A stretch of 64,000 nt of DNA from Desulfovibrio sp. DV (GCF_001936595.1 NZ_MLBG01000006.1:1-64000), one strand, 5' to 3'. Shown: positions 52,667 through 62,657, counted from the first letter of the stretch. Made by a program: numbers and translations. The notes: generated from the letters alone by a model not told the origin.

Positions 52667-55600
52667 ATTGGGGGGAAGGCCTGTTGGTCCCGCTCTGGTC
52701 CCGCTTTTGAAGCGGACAAGTGGAGGGCCGGCGCGAGAACCGCCAAGCTGCGCAGCGCTCTTGCAGGCCCATCACGAAGACGAAGAACACCGGCACGAAG
52801 AAAATGGCGAGCACCGTCGCGGTGACCATGCCGCCGAATACACCGGTACCGATGGCGTGCTGGGTTTCGGCGCTGGCCCCGCTGGCGATAATCAGTGGCA
52901 CCACGCCCAGGCCAAAAGCCAGCGACGTCATCAGAATCGGGCGCAGTCGCAGCCGGGCCGCAGTGACCGCCGCTTCCGCCAGTCCCTTGCCCTGCTGGCG
53001 CAACTGTTTGGCGAGTTCGATGATGAGAATGGCGTTTTTAGCCGACAGGCCGATAACGGTGATCATGCCGACCTTGAAGAACACGTCGTTGGGCATGCCG
53101 CGCAGCATCACCGCCCCCACGGCACCCAGCAGGCCCAGCGGCACCACCAGCATGACCGAGAGCGGGATCGACCAGCTCTCATACAGAGCGGCCAGCACCA
53201 GAAACACCACCAGGATCGACAGCGCCATCAGCAGCGGCGCTTGCGTGGCAGACTGGCGCTCCTGCAGGGATTGTCCTGTCCAGGCCACGGCGAAGCCGGG
53301 CGGCAACTGTGCTGCCAGCCGCTCCATCTCGGCCATCGCCTCGCCGCTGGAGACACCGGGAGCTGCATTGCCGGAGATGCGCGCCGCCGGGAAGCCCTGG
53401 TAGCGCACCAGTTGCAGCGGTGTCCCGCTCCATGCCGGGGTCACCACCTCGGACAGCGCCATCATGCCGCCGCCCGCGTTGCGCACATAGAGCTTGAGCA
53501 CGTCGTCAATCTGCATGCGGGCCGACGCTTCGGCTTGAATGATGACCTGCTGCATGCGTCCGGCATTGGGGAAGTCGTTGACGTAGTGAGACCCCATGGC
53601 GGTGGACAGCGTGTCGCTGATGCTGGTGAACGACACGCCCAACGCCTCGGCCTTGTCCCGGTCGATGTCCAGGCGGATGCTGGAGCCGGCCGGAAGGCCG
53701 TCGGGATAGACGCCGCTGACGAGTCGACTCTTCTGCGCCAGTTCAAGCAGCTTGGTTTCTGCCGCCTGGAGCGCGGCATGGCCCTGGTTGGCCCGGTCCT
53801 GCAGGCGCATGGTGAAACCGGAGCTGTTGCCAAGCTCGTCGATGGCCGGCGGCAGCAGGGTGATCACTGTCCCTTCTATGGTGCCGGATAGGGCAGCCTG
53901 GGCCAGGGCCACTTCGCCTTGGGCCGTGGCGCCATTGCGCTCGCCCCAGTCCTTGAGCATGGTGAAGGCCATGGCCGCGTTTGGGCCGGAGCCGGAGAAG
54001 CCAAAACCGACGACGGTTATATTGGATCGGATCGATGGGCGCGAGGCCGCGTGTTGCTCGTAGGCCTTGACCACTTCCAGCGTGCGCTCGACGGTGGCAT
54101 CGGCGGGCAACTGAATGGAAGTCATGAAATAGCCCTGGTCTTCCTCCGGCAGGAAGGACGATGGCAGATGGCGGAAAGAAACCATGAGGGCGGCACAGAG
54201 TGCGGCGAACACCAGCATCATCCGTCCTGTTCGTGTCATCAGCTTGCTCAGGCGCGTTTCATAGCGCGATGTCATGCGCTCGAAGCGGTGGTTGAACCAG
54301 CCGAGAAACCCGCGCTTCTCGTGGTGTCCCGCAGCGTGGGGCCGAAGCAACGTCGCACAGAGAGCGGGCGTCAGGGTCAGCGCGAGGAAGGCCGAAAACA
54401 GGATCGACACCGCCATGGACAGCGTGAACTGCTTGTAGATCGCGCCGACCGTGCCGCTGGCCAAGCCCATGGGGATGAACACGGCCGTCAACACCAGGGT
54501 GATGCCGATCACCGCGCCGGTGATCTCCTGCATCGCCTGGATCGTCGCGTCTCGTGGCGACAGCCCCTTCTCGGCCATGATGCGTTCCACATTCTCGACG
54601 ACGACGATGGCATCGTCGACGATGATGCCGATTGCCAGCACCATGCCGAACATGGTCAGCACGTTGATGGAAAAGCCCGAAGCAAGCATCACCGCGAAGG
54701 TGCCCAGCAGTGCGATTGGCGCAACGATAGCCGGGATCAGGGTGTAGCGGATGTTTTGCAGGAAGAGGAACATGACCAGAAACACCAGCACCATCGCCTC
54801 TATCAGGGTATGGATGACCTTCTCGATGGAGATCTTGACGAACGGCGCGGTAGTAAACGGGATCGAATAGCTCATGCCGGCCGGCATCGTGCTGCGAAGC
54901 GCAGCCATTCGCGCTTCGACTTCTTCGGCTGTCCTGACCGCATTGGCGCCAGGCGCGAGCTGTACGGCTGCAGCAGTGGCGGTTTTGCCGTCTTCGCGGT
55001 TCATAAAGCCGTAGGACTGCGAGCCGAGTTCGACCCGCGCCACGTCGCCAAGCACCACCTTGGAGCCGTCGGGATTGGCGCGCAGCACGATGGCGGCGAA
55101 CTGTTCGGGCGTGGACAGCTGGCCCTGCACCGTAAGCGATACCGTCACGCGCTGCCCCGGCAGCGCCGGCATGGCTCCGATGCTGCCAGGCGCGATCTGG
55201 ACATTCTGCTGGCTCACGGCTGCGGACAGATCGTTCATCGACAGGCCAAAGGCAATCAACTTGGCCGGATCGACCCAAATCCGCATCGCCTGCTCAGCAC
55301 CAAACAGCTGCACGCGGCCTACGCCTTCGATGCGGCGCAGTTCGTCGACGATGTTGCGCGCCATGTAGTCGCCCAGCGCCGCCTCATCGAAGCGCCCGTC
55401 GTCGGATCTGAGGCCGACGAGCATCAGGAAGCCGGACGAGGAGGTCTCCACGGTCAGACCATTTTGGCGCACTGTCTGCGGCAAGCGCGGCTCGATGGCC
55501 TTGAGCTTGTTTTGCACGTCGATCTGCGCCATGTCCGGGTCTGTGCCCGGTTTGAAGGTGGCGCTGATTGACGCCGCACCCGAGGAATCGGACGATGATT

Positions 55601-55835
55601 CGAAGTACAACAGGTTCTTGACACTGGAGAGTTCGCGCTCAATGAGGCTGATCACCCCGTCGCTCATGGTCTGCGGCGTGGCTCCGGGGTAGGTCGCGGA
55701 AATGGTGACGGTGGACGGCGCCACCGAAGGAAACCGGGCGATTGGCAGATTGGGAATAGCAATCACGCCCAGCAGGATGATAAACAGGGCGACGACCCAG
55801 GCGAAGACCGGGCGATGAATGAAGAACTGCGGCAT
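52665..55835 (-). CDS. RND multidrug efflux permease (AcrB/MexB-like HAE1 family)
   Basis: 1056 residues starting MPQFFIHRPVFAWVVALFI at 55835 (GGGAGCAGG upstream; a longer in-frame start adds unlikely residues). Full HAE1 layout with two periplasmic loops and 12 TM helices; TM4 AIGIIVDDAIVVVEN has the Asp pair and TM10 GLSAKNAILIIEL the Lys of the proton relay. It exports drugs or solvents with the adaptor encoded upstream. The last 25 or so residues run into the tRNA flank and end in its terminator, so the natural C-terminus may have been replaced at an island junction. No outer-membrane channel gene is present. It differs from the RND pump at 5837 and is likely acquired. Confidence 0.93.
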   Translation of the reverse strand: MPQFFIHRPVFAWVVALFIILLGVIAIPNLPIARFPSVAPSTVTISATYPGATPQTMSDGVISLIERELSSVKNLLYFESSSDSSGAASISATFKPGTDPDMAQIDVQNKLKAIEPRLPQTVRQNGLTVETSSSGFLMLVGLRSDDGRFDEAALGDYMARNIVDELRRIEGVGRVQLFGAEQAMRIWVDPAKLIAFGLSMNDLSAAVSQQNVQIAPGSIGAMPALPGQRVTVSLTVQGQLSTPEQFAAIVLRANPDGSKVVLGDVARVELGSQSYGFMNREDGKTATAAAVQLAPGANAVRTAEEVEARMAALRSTMPAGMSYSIPFTTAPFVKISIEKVIHTLIEAMVLVFLVMFLFLQNIRYTLIPAIVAPIALLGTFAVMLASGFSINVLTMFGMVLAIGIIVDDAIVVVENVERIMAEKGLSPRDATIQAMQEITGAVIGITLVLTAVFIPMGLASGTVGAIYKQFTLSMAVSILFSAFLALTLTPALCATLLRPHAAGHHEKRGFLGWFNHRFERMTSRYETRLSKLMTRTGRMMLVFAALCAALMVSFRHLPSSFLPEEDQGYFMTSIQLPADATVERTLEVVKAYEQHAASRPSIRSNITVVGFGFSGSGPNAAMAFTMLKDWGERNGATAQGEVALAQAALSGTIEGTVITLLPPAIDELGNSSGFTMRLQDRANQGHAALQAAETKLLELAQKSRLVSGVYPDGLPAGSSIRLDIDRDKAEALGVSFTSISDTLSTAMGSHYVNDFPNAGRMQQVIIQAEASARMQIDDVLKLYVRNAGGGMMALSEVVTPAWSGTPLQLVRYQGFPAARISGNAAPGVSSGEAMAEMERLAAQLPPGFAVAWTGQSLQERQSATQAPLLMALSILVVFLVLAALYESWSIPLSVMLVVPLGLLGAVGAVMLRGMPNDVFFKVGMITVIGLSAKNAILIIELAKQLRQQGKGLAEAAVTAARLRLRPILMTSLAFGLGVVPLIIASGASAETQHAIGTGVFGGMVTATVLAIFFVPVFFVFVMGLQERCAAWRFSRRPSTCPLQKRDQSGTNRPSPQ

Positions 55836-55855
55836 AACGACCTGCTCCCGAGCGT

Positions 55856-57013
55856 TTAATGCGTAGCTGCCGCGGTTGTAGGTGCGGGTGCCTGCCACTC
55901 GTGCGCTTGCACTGCGATGCCGTTGGACAGGCGCGCCATCCCTTCGACCACGATCGTTTGCCCGGCGGCGAGGCCGGACTGGATGCGATAGTGCTGGTTG
56001 AGCAGCTCGCCCAATTTGACCGGGGTGAGTTTCGCCCGGTTCTGCGCATCGAGAACCCAGATCTGCGGCTCGCCGTCGTTTCGTACCACCGCCTGCTGCG
56101 GCACCATCAGCGCCTCGGCATAGCTGGTACGCGGCACGCGTGCGCGCACGAACATACCCGGCAGGAGCAGACGTTGCGGGTTGTCCACCAGCACGCGCAG
56201 CAGGACGTCGCCGGTGCCGGCATCGACATTGACGCCTGAGAACAGGATGCGTCCGGTGGCATCGTACGCCTCGCCATCGCTTTGTAAGATGGCCACGGGC
56301 AGCCCCGCATCGGCGCTGGCCTGTTGCGACATCAGTGCCTGACGCAGCGATTCGAGCGAGGACGCCGGGCGGCGCACATCGACGTAGACTTGGTCGATCT
56401 GATGGATACGCGCCAGGGGACTGCTGTCGCCGCTGCTGACCAGCGCGCCCTCGCTCACCAGCGCCTGCTCGATGCGCCCGGAAATAGGCGCTTCCACGGT
56501 GGCAAACTTCAGATCAAGCTGGCGGCGCTTCAATGTGGCGCGGGCCTGGGCGACGTCGGCGGCCGCCTGGTCGCGCAGGGAGACCGCGTCGTCGTAGACT
56601 TGGTGGCTGACCGCGCCGACCTCGACCAAAGACTGCAGCCGGCTGGTTTGCAGCTGGGCTCGCGCCAGCGCGACCTCGGCCCGTTGCAGGGCTGCTCCCG
56701 TGGCGTCAGCCTCGGCCTTAAATGGTGCCGGGTTGATCTGAAACAGTGGCTGGCCGGCCTGCACCTCGGCACCCTGTTCGAACAGGCGGCGCTGTACGAT
56801 GCCGCTGACCTGCGGCCGGATTTCGGCAATGCGTACTGCGGCGACGCGCCCTGGCAGAACCTCGTTCAGTTCCAGCCGCGACGGCGTGACGGTCATAACG
56901 GATACCAGGGGTGGCGGGAGCGCCTCCTCCGGTTCGGCCTGACCGCAGCCGGCCAGTATCAAAACCGCTAGGGCAAACAAGCCGCTCTGGCGGCACAGTC
57001 GTTTGATCTTCAT
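55856..57013 (-). CDS. RND efflux adaptor lipoprotein (AcrA/MexA-like)
   Basis: 385 residues from ATG 57013 (AAGGAA upstream). Signal with lipobox LILAGC (Cys23). Lipoyl half VSGIVQRRLFEQGAEVQAGQ, alpha hairpin (about 100-165), second lipoyl half APISGRIEQALVSEGALV, beta barrel and C-terminal domain with Ala/Thr-rich tail. It bridges the permease and an outer-membrane channel. The gene precedes the permease by 20 bases and is divergent from a BaeR-like regulator, which likely controls it. Confidence 0.92.
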   Translation of the reverse strand: MKIKRLCRQSGLFALAVLILAGCGQAEPEEALPPPLVSVMTVTPSRLELNEVLPGRVAAVRIAEIRPQVSGIVQRRLFEQGAEVQAGQPLFQINPAPFKAEADATGAALQRAEVALARAQLQTSRLQSLVEVGAVSHQVYDDAVSLRDQAAADVAQARATLKRRQLDLKFATVEAPISGRIEQALVSEGALVSSGDSSPLARIHQIDQVYVDVRRPASSLESLRQALMSQQASADAGLPVAILQSDGEAYDATGRILFSGVNVDAGTGDVLLRVLVDNPQRLLLPGMFVRARVPRTSYAEALMVPQQAVVRNDGEPQIWVLDAQNRAKLTPVKLGELLNQHYRIQSGLAAGQTIVVEGMARLSNGIAVQAHEWQAPAPTTAAATH

Positions 57014-57132
57014 GGTGGATTCCTTCAGAAGCAGGCAGCCCTGTGCCCGCAAAGATAGGCGTCTCCTTGCCTTGACTCGATGGATTGTCAATGGATATGA
57101 GATGTAAATTCGATGGAGTAGAAAAAACTGCC

Positions 57133-57870
57133 ATGCTTGAACGGAAATCTCGCTCCGAGTGGCCCAAAGGCCGCGAATCCCTGGTGCTGATCGCCGAGGA
57201 CGAATCCGAGATCGCCGAAATCCTCGCCGCCTATCTGGCGCGCGGCGGCATGCGCAGTGTGCATGCCGCAGACGGCCTCCGGGCGCTCGAGCTGCACCAG
57301 ACCCTGAAGCCCGACCTCGTGCTGCTGGACGTGCAGATGCCGCGCATGGACGGCTGGCAGGTGCTCTCCGAGATCCGCCATCGGGGTGACACGCCCGTCA
57401 TCATGCTGACGGCCTATGACCAGGACATCGACAAGCTGATGGGGCTGCGCATCGGTGCTGACGACTATATCGTCAAGCCGTTTAATCCGGCGGAAGTCGT
57501 GGCCAGGACGCAGGCGGTGCTGCGCCGCTCCATGGCGCGCGGCAATTCCCAGAATCAGCGCGTCCTTCGCGTAGCGCCTTTCCAGATCGACCTGGAAAAC
57601 CACGAAGCCAGCGTGCGTGTTTTCGGCCAGCACCAGCTCCTGGCACTGACGTTGACGGAGTTTAAGCTGCTGGCCCATCTGGCGGGTGCGCCCAAGCGGG
57701 TGTTTAGCCGCACCGAACTGCTGGCCGCCTGCCTGCCGGAGGGGGATGCCCTGGAGCGCACGGTGGACAGCCACATCAGCAAGCTTCGCAAGAAGCTGGA
57801 GGATCTCGGCGTCCAGGGAATCCCGGTTGGCGTGCGCGGCGTTGGCTACAAGCTGCGGGGCGGCGAATGA
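57133..57870 (+). CDS. OmpR-family response regulator (BaeR-like)
   Basis: 245 residues from ATG 57133; other in-frame ATGs lie up to 48 bases upstream and the site for each is weak, so the start is uncertain. Receiver: IAEDESEIAEILA acidic pair, phospho-acceptor Asp in LVLLDVQMPRMDG, Thr in IMLTAYD, Lys in DYIVKPF. The C-terminal winged helix has TLTEFKLLAHLAGAPKRVFSR and VDSHISKLRKKLE...VRGVGYKL. Divergent from the efflux genes with a 119-base shared promoter region, so it probably activates them. Followed by the sensor kinase with ATGA overlap. Confidence 0.9.
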   Translation: MLERKSRSEWPKGRESLVLIAEDESEIAEILAAYLARGGMRSVHAADGLRALELHQTLKPDLVLLDVQMPRMDGWQVLSEIRHRGDTPVIMLTAYDQDIDKLMGLRIGADDYIVKPFNPAEVVARTQAVLRRSMARGNSQNQRVLRVAPFQIDLENHEASVRVFGQHQLLALTLTEFKLLAHLAGAPKRVFSRTELLAACLPEGDALERTVDSHISKLRKKLEDLGVQGIPVGVRGVGYKLRGGE

Positions 57871-58973
57871 AATTGGTCGGGCTGAGTCGCCAGATCATGC
57901 TGGCGATGATGGCGATTGCGCTGGGCGTCACGTTGCTCGTCATCCTGATGTCCTACGCGTTTTACTATCTGTGGCACCTCTACTGGCCCGATAGTCCCTT
58001 GGACTACAGCTGGATACCTACGGGGCCGGAGTGGATATGGGTGATCGGCTCCACCCTTGCCGGTCTGGCGCTGTCCATCCTCGTGGCGGTCAACCTGTCA
58101 CGCCGCATCCTGCTCCCGCTGAACTCGGTGGCAGACAGTATCCGCCGTGTGGCCCAGGGTGATCTCAAGGCGCGCGCCGTGGCGGGTGATCGCTCTTTGG
58201 GCGAAGCCGCCCAATTGGCGGACGACTTCAATGCCCTGGCGAATCAGTTGCAGCGCATGACCGAGGAGCAAGCGTTCTGGAACGCTGCGATCGCTCACGA
58301 ACTGCGCACCCCTGTGACAATCCTGCGCGGCCGCCTGCAAGGCCTGGCCGAAGGCGTTTTCACGCCCAGTGCCTCCCAGTTCCTGAGCTTGCTGACGCAG
58401 GTTGAGGGCTTGACGCGACTGATCGAGGATCTGCGGGTGGTGAGTCTGGTGGAAAGCGGCCATTTGGATTTGCAGTGGCAAGAGGCGCAGCTTGACGCTG
58501 CAATCCACGCCGTGGTGGACATGGTTGGCGACGCGTTGCAGGCGGCGGGCCAGCGTGCGTTCCTGGACCTGGATGCCCGGTCTGTATGCTGCGATCCGGT
58601 GCGTATCCGGCAGGCACTCCTGGCGCTCCTGGATAACGTGTGCCGGTATGCCGTGGCAGGCCATGTGCGAATCCAGTCCCGTATCAAGGATGGCTGGTGT
58701 GAACTCAGCGTCGAGGATGACGGGCCAGGCATGCCGGACGACTTGATTCCGTATGTATTTACGGCGTTTCGACGCGCGCAAGGCGCGCGCTCGGGCGGCA
58801 GCGGCCTGGGACTGGCCGTGGTGGCTGCCATCGCGCGTGCCCATGGAGGACGCGCTGCATGCAGGACGGCCGCCAGTGGAGGTACGGTTTTCACGCTGTC
58901 CTGGCCCATCGACCCAGGTCATGGCCTGCCAGGGCCAGATCGTGGCGAACACGGTTGTGCAGGGGTGAAATGA
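57867..58973 (+). CDS. Sensor histidine kinase (BaeS-like)
   Basis: 368 residues. TM1 (about 10-34) and TM2 (about 50-74) enclose a very short periplasmic loop of 15-20 residues, then a HAMP domain (LSRRILLPLNSVADSIRRVAQGDL), HisKA with H in WNAAIAHELRTPVTIL, and HATPase with N box LLALLDNVCRYA and G boxes DDGPGMP and SGLGLAV. The short loop suggests that it senses membrane stress rather than a soluble ligand, as in BaeS-type kinases. Overlaps the regulator by 4 bases. Confidence 0.9.
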   Translation: MKLVGLSRQIMLAMMAIALGVTLLVILMSYAFYYLWHLYWPDSPLDYSWIPTGPEWIWVIGSTLAGLALSILVAVNLSRRILLPLNSVADSIRRVAQGDLKARAVAGDRSLGEAAQLADDFNALANQLQRMTEEQAFWNAAIAHELRTPVTILRGRLQGLAEGVFTPSASQFLSLLTQVEGLTRLIEDLRVVSLVESGHLDLQWQEAQLDAAIHAVVDMVGDALQAAGQRAFLDLDARSVCCDPVRIRQALLALLDNVCRYAVAGHVRIQSRIKDGWCELSVEDDGPGMPDDLIPYVFTAFRRAQGARSGGSGLGLAVVAAIARAHGGRAACRTAASGGTVFTLSWPIDPGHGLPGPDRGEHGCAGVK

Positions 58974-59004
58974 TGTCTTATACACTCGACTTTCGGTGTT
59001 GGTG

Positions 59005-59284
59005 CTAAAGCGAATCGGCGCACCGCCATTCAATCCCGCCCTCGCTGTCGATGCCCTCGAAATACCCAACGAGGTGCATCCGAAAATACCGGCCGGGCGG
59101 AATCGAGGGGCGCCCCTTGTCGGAATAAAAGGGCTTGCACAACTTCTCGGCGAAGGCGTCGAAGTCGGCTTTCCGGAGAATCTGCTGGAGACGATCGTAA
59201 AAAAACGTGACCACGGGACCGAGGGATCTCATCCCAGGCCAGATACATCGTCCCCTGCTGCTCACCCTGACGACCAAGTCCCAT
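59005..59284 (-). pseudogene. IS1182-family transposase N-terminal relic
   Basis: The minus strand encodes the start of an IS1182-type transposase in two frames: MYLAWDEIPRSRGHVF, then after a run of seven A/T (59199-59205) FYDRLQQILRKADFDAFAEK and GRYFRMHLVGYFEGID up to IEWRCADSL, where homology ends at about 59003. The catalytic part is missing. It adjoins a truncated umuC, so the element or its deletion removed that gene's start. Confidence 0.7.
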
Positions 59285-59347
59285 CGATTCACCTCCATCC
59301 GACCCAGGGCTGGATTCTCGGTCACTTGGCGGAGTTTTTCAACACGC

Positions 59348-60283
59348 TGTTATGATGTCGTGGCTTACAGCCAGCATATTCGGGAGACGGTGCGGCGCTG
59401 GACCGGCATTCCCGTTGCCATCGGCTTGGGGCCGACCAAGACACTTGCCAAGGTTGCCAATAAGCTGAGCAAGAAGAACTCCGACCTGGATGGCGTGCTG
59501 GATTTCGGGGCTTCGCCCGATCCTGACGGTCTATTGGAGCAGGTGCCAGTGGGGGACGTCTGGGGCATCGGCCGGCGCTACGCTGCCATGCTCGAACGCT
59601 ACGGCGTCGTGAATGCACGCCAATTCCGAGACCTGCCCAGGGACTTTGTGAAGCGAAAAATGACCGTCGGTGGCCTCCATACCTTACTCGAACTCCAGGG
59701 CATCCCTTGCATCGACCTTGAGTCCATCGCCCCGGCAAAGAAGTCTGTCACCGCATCAAGGTCGTTTGGGCAGCCGGTCACCAGGATCGAGGAGATGCGC
59801 GAAGCCCTGGCGGTCAACACCTCCCGTGTCGCTGAACGGCTCCGTAAAGCCCGTATGGTCGCCAATGGAGTGATCGTGTGGGGCAGACCAACAAACTTCA
59901 TCGAAGGTGAGCCCCAGTACGCCAATTCGGCCTTCAGTGCGTTGCCAGGGGCCTCGGCGCATACCGGCGAAATCCTCCAGGTTGCCATGCAGGTCCTGGA
60001 GCGGATTTTTCGGAAGGGATATCACTACAAGAAGGCTGGGGTGATGCTTTCCGGCTTGGAGCCCATCGGTTGTCGCCAGCTTTCGCTCCTAACCCCAGTA
60101 CCGACTTCTGACCCGAAAGCAGAACGTCTCATGGCTGTTCTGGACCGAGCAAACGCCCACTGGGGCCGCGACACGCTTCGAGTAGCTGCTTGTGGCATCA
60201 GGCAGGACTGGAAAATGAAGCAGGCGGCTCGCTCGCCTCAGTACACCACCTGCCGGGCGGATTTGCCAGAGGTGAAGGCATAG
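59348..60283 (+). pseudogene. umuC: 5'-truncated umuC (Y-family DNA polymerase V subunit)
   Basis: About 311 codons starting inside the gene (DVVAYSQHIRETVRRWTGIPV), with GLGPTKTLAKVANKLSKK, the helix-hairpin region VGDVWGIGRRYAAMLERYG, the little-finger domain and a normal C-terminus (YTTCRADLPEVKA). The N-terminal palm with the catalytic DxD and SIDE residues is absent, so no polymerase activity is expected. The break lies at the IS1182 relic. The umuD partner is not adjacent, but an S24-peptidase repressor lies near the window end. Confidence 0.82.
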
Positions 60284-60437
60284 AGATGGCTACCTCGGCA
60301 TTTGCAACAATTTCCCCGCCGTCTGCCCATGCGCGGAACAGCATCTGCCCGAATGTTATCTAAAATTCCACCGTTATCCCGTATGGTTGGCCAAGATGGT
60401 ATCCAAAAGATAAAAAAGGCCAGGAAAATCTCGCGTG

Positions 60438-61331
60438 TTACAATGATCGGACAGCTGATTGAGCCGCTTTGATAAAGGCAGCAAGAACCGGGGTGTATTG
60501 TTTGTAGGCCAGAGCCAGTTCGTACGGAATGGGCATACCCGCTCCAGACAAAGGGCGAAACAATACGCCGGGGTAGCTTCTCTTGGCCATTGGCGACGGC
60601 ACGAGGGCAATGCCGATCCCCCCGGCGACGAGGCTGATGATCGTCTCCATCTGGACGGCCTGCTGTACCACGATCGGAGAAAAGCCCGCCATGGCACAGG
60701 CTGCCATGATCCGCCCATATAAGCCGGGGCCATGACGCGCCGGGAAGAAAACCCAGTGTTCCTCAGCCAGATCCGCAAGCGTTAGCCCCGCTCTGGCCGC
60801 AAACGGATGCCCTGCCGGTAAAGCGGCCATAAGGCTTCCCTGGTAAAGAGGGATTACGGTCAGATTGCTCACGTCGACAAGGGGCAGCACGACGAATCCG
60901 ATATCGCTTTGATCCCGCTGCAATGCGACGAGCTGTTGCGCCGTGGTTGCCTCCTCCAGGCTGAGTGCGACCTCCCCATGACTCTTGCGGTACCCCCGCA
61001 ACACCCGTGGCAGGAGATAATGAGCCACGCTGGCAACAAACGTCGCCCGGAGCGAACCGGTCAGTCCCTGTCCCGCACGCTTAGCTTCCCTGATCGCCCG
61101 CTCGGCTTGCGCCAGCGTGCGCCGGGCTTCTTCCAAAAATACCTGCCCGGCTACGGTCAACCGTTCCACTCGGTTTGTGCGCTCGATAAGCACGACGCCA
61201 AGTTCCGCCTCCATCTTGCGCAACGCAGCCGTAAGCGGCGGCTGCGCCATATGCAAGCGTTCGGCCGCCCTGCGGAAATGACCTTCTTCGGCGATGGCCA
61301 CGAATTGTTGCATCTGGCGTAATTCGATCAT
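60438..61331 (-). CDS. LysR-family transcriptional regulator
   Basis: 297 residues from ATG 61331 (AGGT upstream). N-terminal winged HTH (ELRQMQQFVAIAEEGHFRRAAERLHMAQPPLTAALRKME) and a C-terminal periplasmic-binding-like effector domain (DIGFVVLPLVDVSNLTVIPLYQGSLMAALPAGHP). It is divergent from the Tat hydrolase and flavodoxin genes with a 156-base gap and most likely controls them. The effector cannot be told from sequence; the domain is of the BenM/CatM-like size. Confidence 0.92.
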   Translation of the reverse strand: MIELRQMQQFVAIAEEGHFRRAAERLHMAQPPLTAALRKMEAELGVVLIERTNRVERLTVAGQVFLEEARRTLAQAERAIREAKRAGQGLTGSLRATFVASVAHYLLPRVLRGYRKSHGEVALSLEEATTAQQLVALQRDQSDIGFVVLPLVDVSNLTVIPLYQGSLMAALPAGHPFAARAGLTLADLAEEHWVFFPARHGPGLYGRIMAACAMAGFSPIVVQQAVQMETIISLVAGGIGIALVPSPMAKRSYPGVLFRPLSGAGMPIPYELALAYKQYTPVLAAFIKAAQSAVRSL

Positions 61332-61487
61332 GCAATACCTATTGTATATCACCAAGACATAAAAAGAGTATTGGAAATATCACGAGGTGTCGAATAGTTT
61401 TTCCTCCATGCGAGCACACCCGCCCTGAGGACTGTGTGGCCAGCTCCCAAAAACGGCTACCGCCACAGACACACGAGGAGCCCTCTC

Positions 61488-62603
61488 ATGAAGCACTACA
61501 CGAGGCGACAATTTATCAAGAATTCTCTCATTTTGGCTGGAGGAACGGAGATGTTGAGCCTAAGCGGCGGCGTACCCTCCCTGGCGGCACGGGAGACCAC
61601 GAGTAATGACAGCTCGGTTTTGTCCGACCGAATCCAACGTCATGATTTCTCCGTATCAAGCAAAGATGGCCTCCGCATTTTTGTCCGGGAAATGCGTGAT
61701 GCCGGGAGCCAATCCAATCGAGGTCCGCTGTTACTGGTCAATGGCGGACGACCCGGTGTGTTGGCGAGCTGGGATGTGGATGCACCCGGCACTTCCACGG
61801 CCGAGGAGTTGGCCAAGGCGGGGCACCACCTCTATCTCATGGATGTTCGCGGCTTTGGCCGGTCCGAGTTCCCCAAGGAGATGACAAAAGGCCGGTTCGA
61901 CGAGCCCGTGGCGGTGCGTTCCAATGAGGCGGTGCGCGATATCGCCGCCGTAATCAAGGAAATAAAAAGGCTCCATCCCGATGATACTCGCCTCGCCGCC
62001 ATGGGGTGGGCCACCGGCTCGCAGTGGCTTGGCCATTACACGTCGTTGTACCCCGACGCCATAACTCACTTGATTTACTACAATGGGGCCTATGGCGGCC
62101 CGGCGGGTGGGTGGCCTTTGCAGGCGGAATTTGGCGACCCGCATAGTCCTGCGGCATTGGATTACCAACGACATGGCGCGTATCGACTCGCCACAGCCAA
62201 GGATCTGACGGGACAACTGGAGAAAGAAGGAAGCGATAGGACCTTCCTCAAGCGCTATGTAACGCTCTGCATGGAAGGAGACCAGACCGCGCAACATCGC
62301 GATCCTCCAAGTTTCCGCTTTCCAACGGGGCCAACTGCCGACACCTTGAAGCTCGTCAACGGCAGACAGATTTTCGATGCCTCGTTTTTCCGCTCGCATG
62401 TCCTCATCCTGCGATCGGAGAAAGATTTCTGGTCACGGCCTTCAGATGCGCAAACCTTGCTTGCCCATCTGACCGATGCCGCTTCCGCCAAGCTCGTCGA
62501 ACTTTCTGGACTTTCCCATTACGCGCATCTCCAACCAACGCCGGATCGGCAGAATTTTTTAGATGCCGTGCTTGCCTTCACGGCTGCGATGGGCCGGAGT
62601 TAA
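61488..62603 (+). CDS. Tat-exported alpha/beta-hydrolase-fold protein with altered nucleophile
   Basis: 371 residues from ATG 61488 (GAGGAG upstream). Twin-arginine signal TRRQFIKNSLILAGG, then an alpha/beta hydrolase fold: oxyanion-region LLLVNGGRPGVLASW, LYLMDVRGFGRSEFP, the nucleophile elbow AAMGWATGSQW, and a late His in LSGLSHYAHLQ. At the elbow (G-x-S-x-G) the Ser is Ala, so ordinary esterase chemistry is unlikely unless another residue serves. It is exported folded to the periplasm and co-encoded with a Tat flavodoxin, 54 bases downstream. Confidence 0.85.
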   Translation: MKHYTRRQFIKNSLILAGGTEMLSLSGGVPSLAARETTSNDSSVLSDRIQRHDFSVSSKDGLRIFVREMRDAGSQSNRGPLLLVNGGRPGVLASWDVDAPGTSTAEELAKAGHHLYLMDVRGFGRSEFPKEMTKGRFDEPVAVRSNEAVRDIAAVIKEIKRLHPDDTRLAAMGWATGSQWLGHYTSLYPDAITHLIYYNGAYGGPAGGWPLQAEFGDPHSPAALDYQRHGAYRLATAKDLTGQLEKEGSDRTFLKRYVTLCMEGDQTAQHRDPPSFRFPTGPTADTLKLVNGRQIFDASFFRSHVLILRSEKDFWSRPSDAQTLLAHLTDAASAKLVELSGLSHYAHLQPTPDRQNFLDAVLAFTAAMGRS

Positions 62604-62657
62604 AAACGGCCAATGGAGAAAATAATCACAAATCCGATTGCGACACAAGGAGATGCG

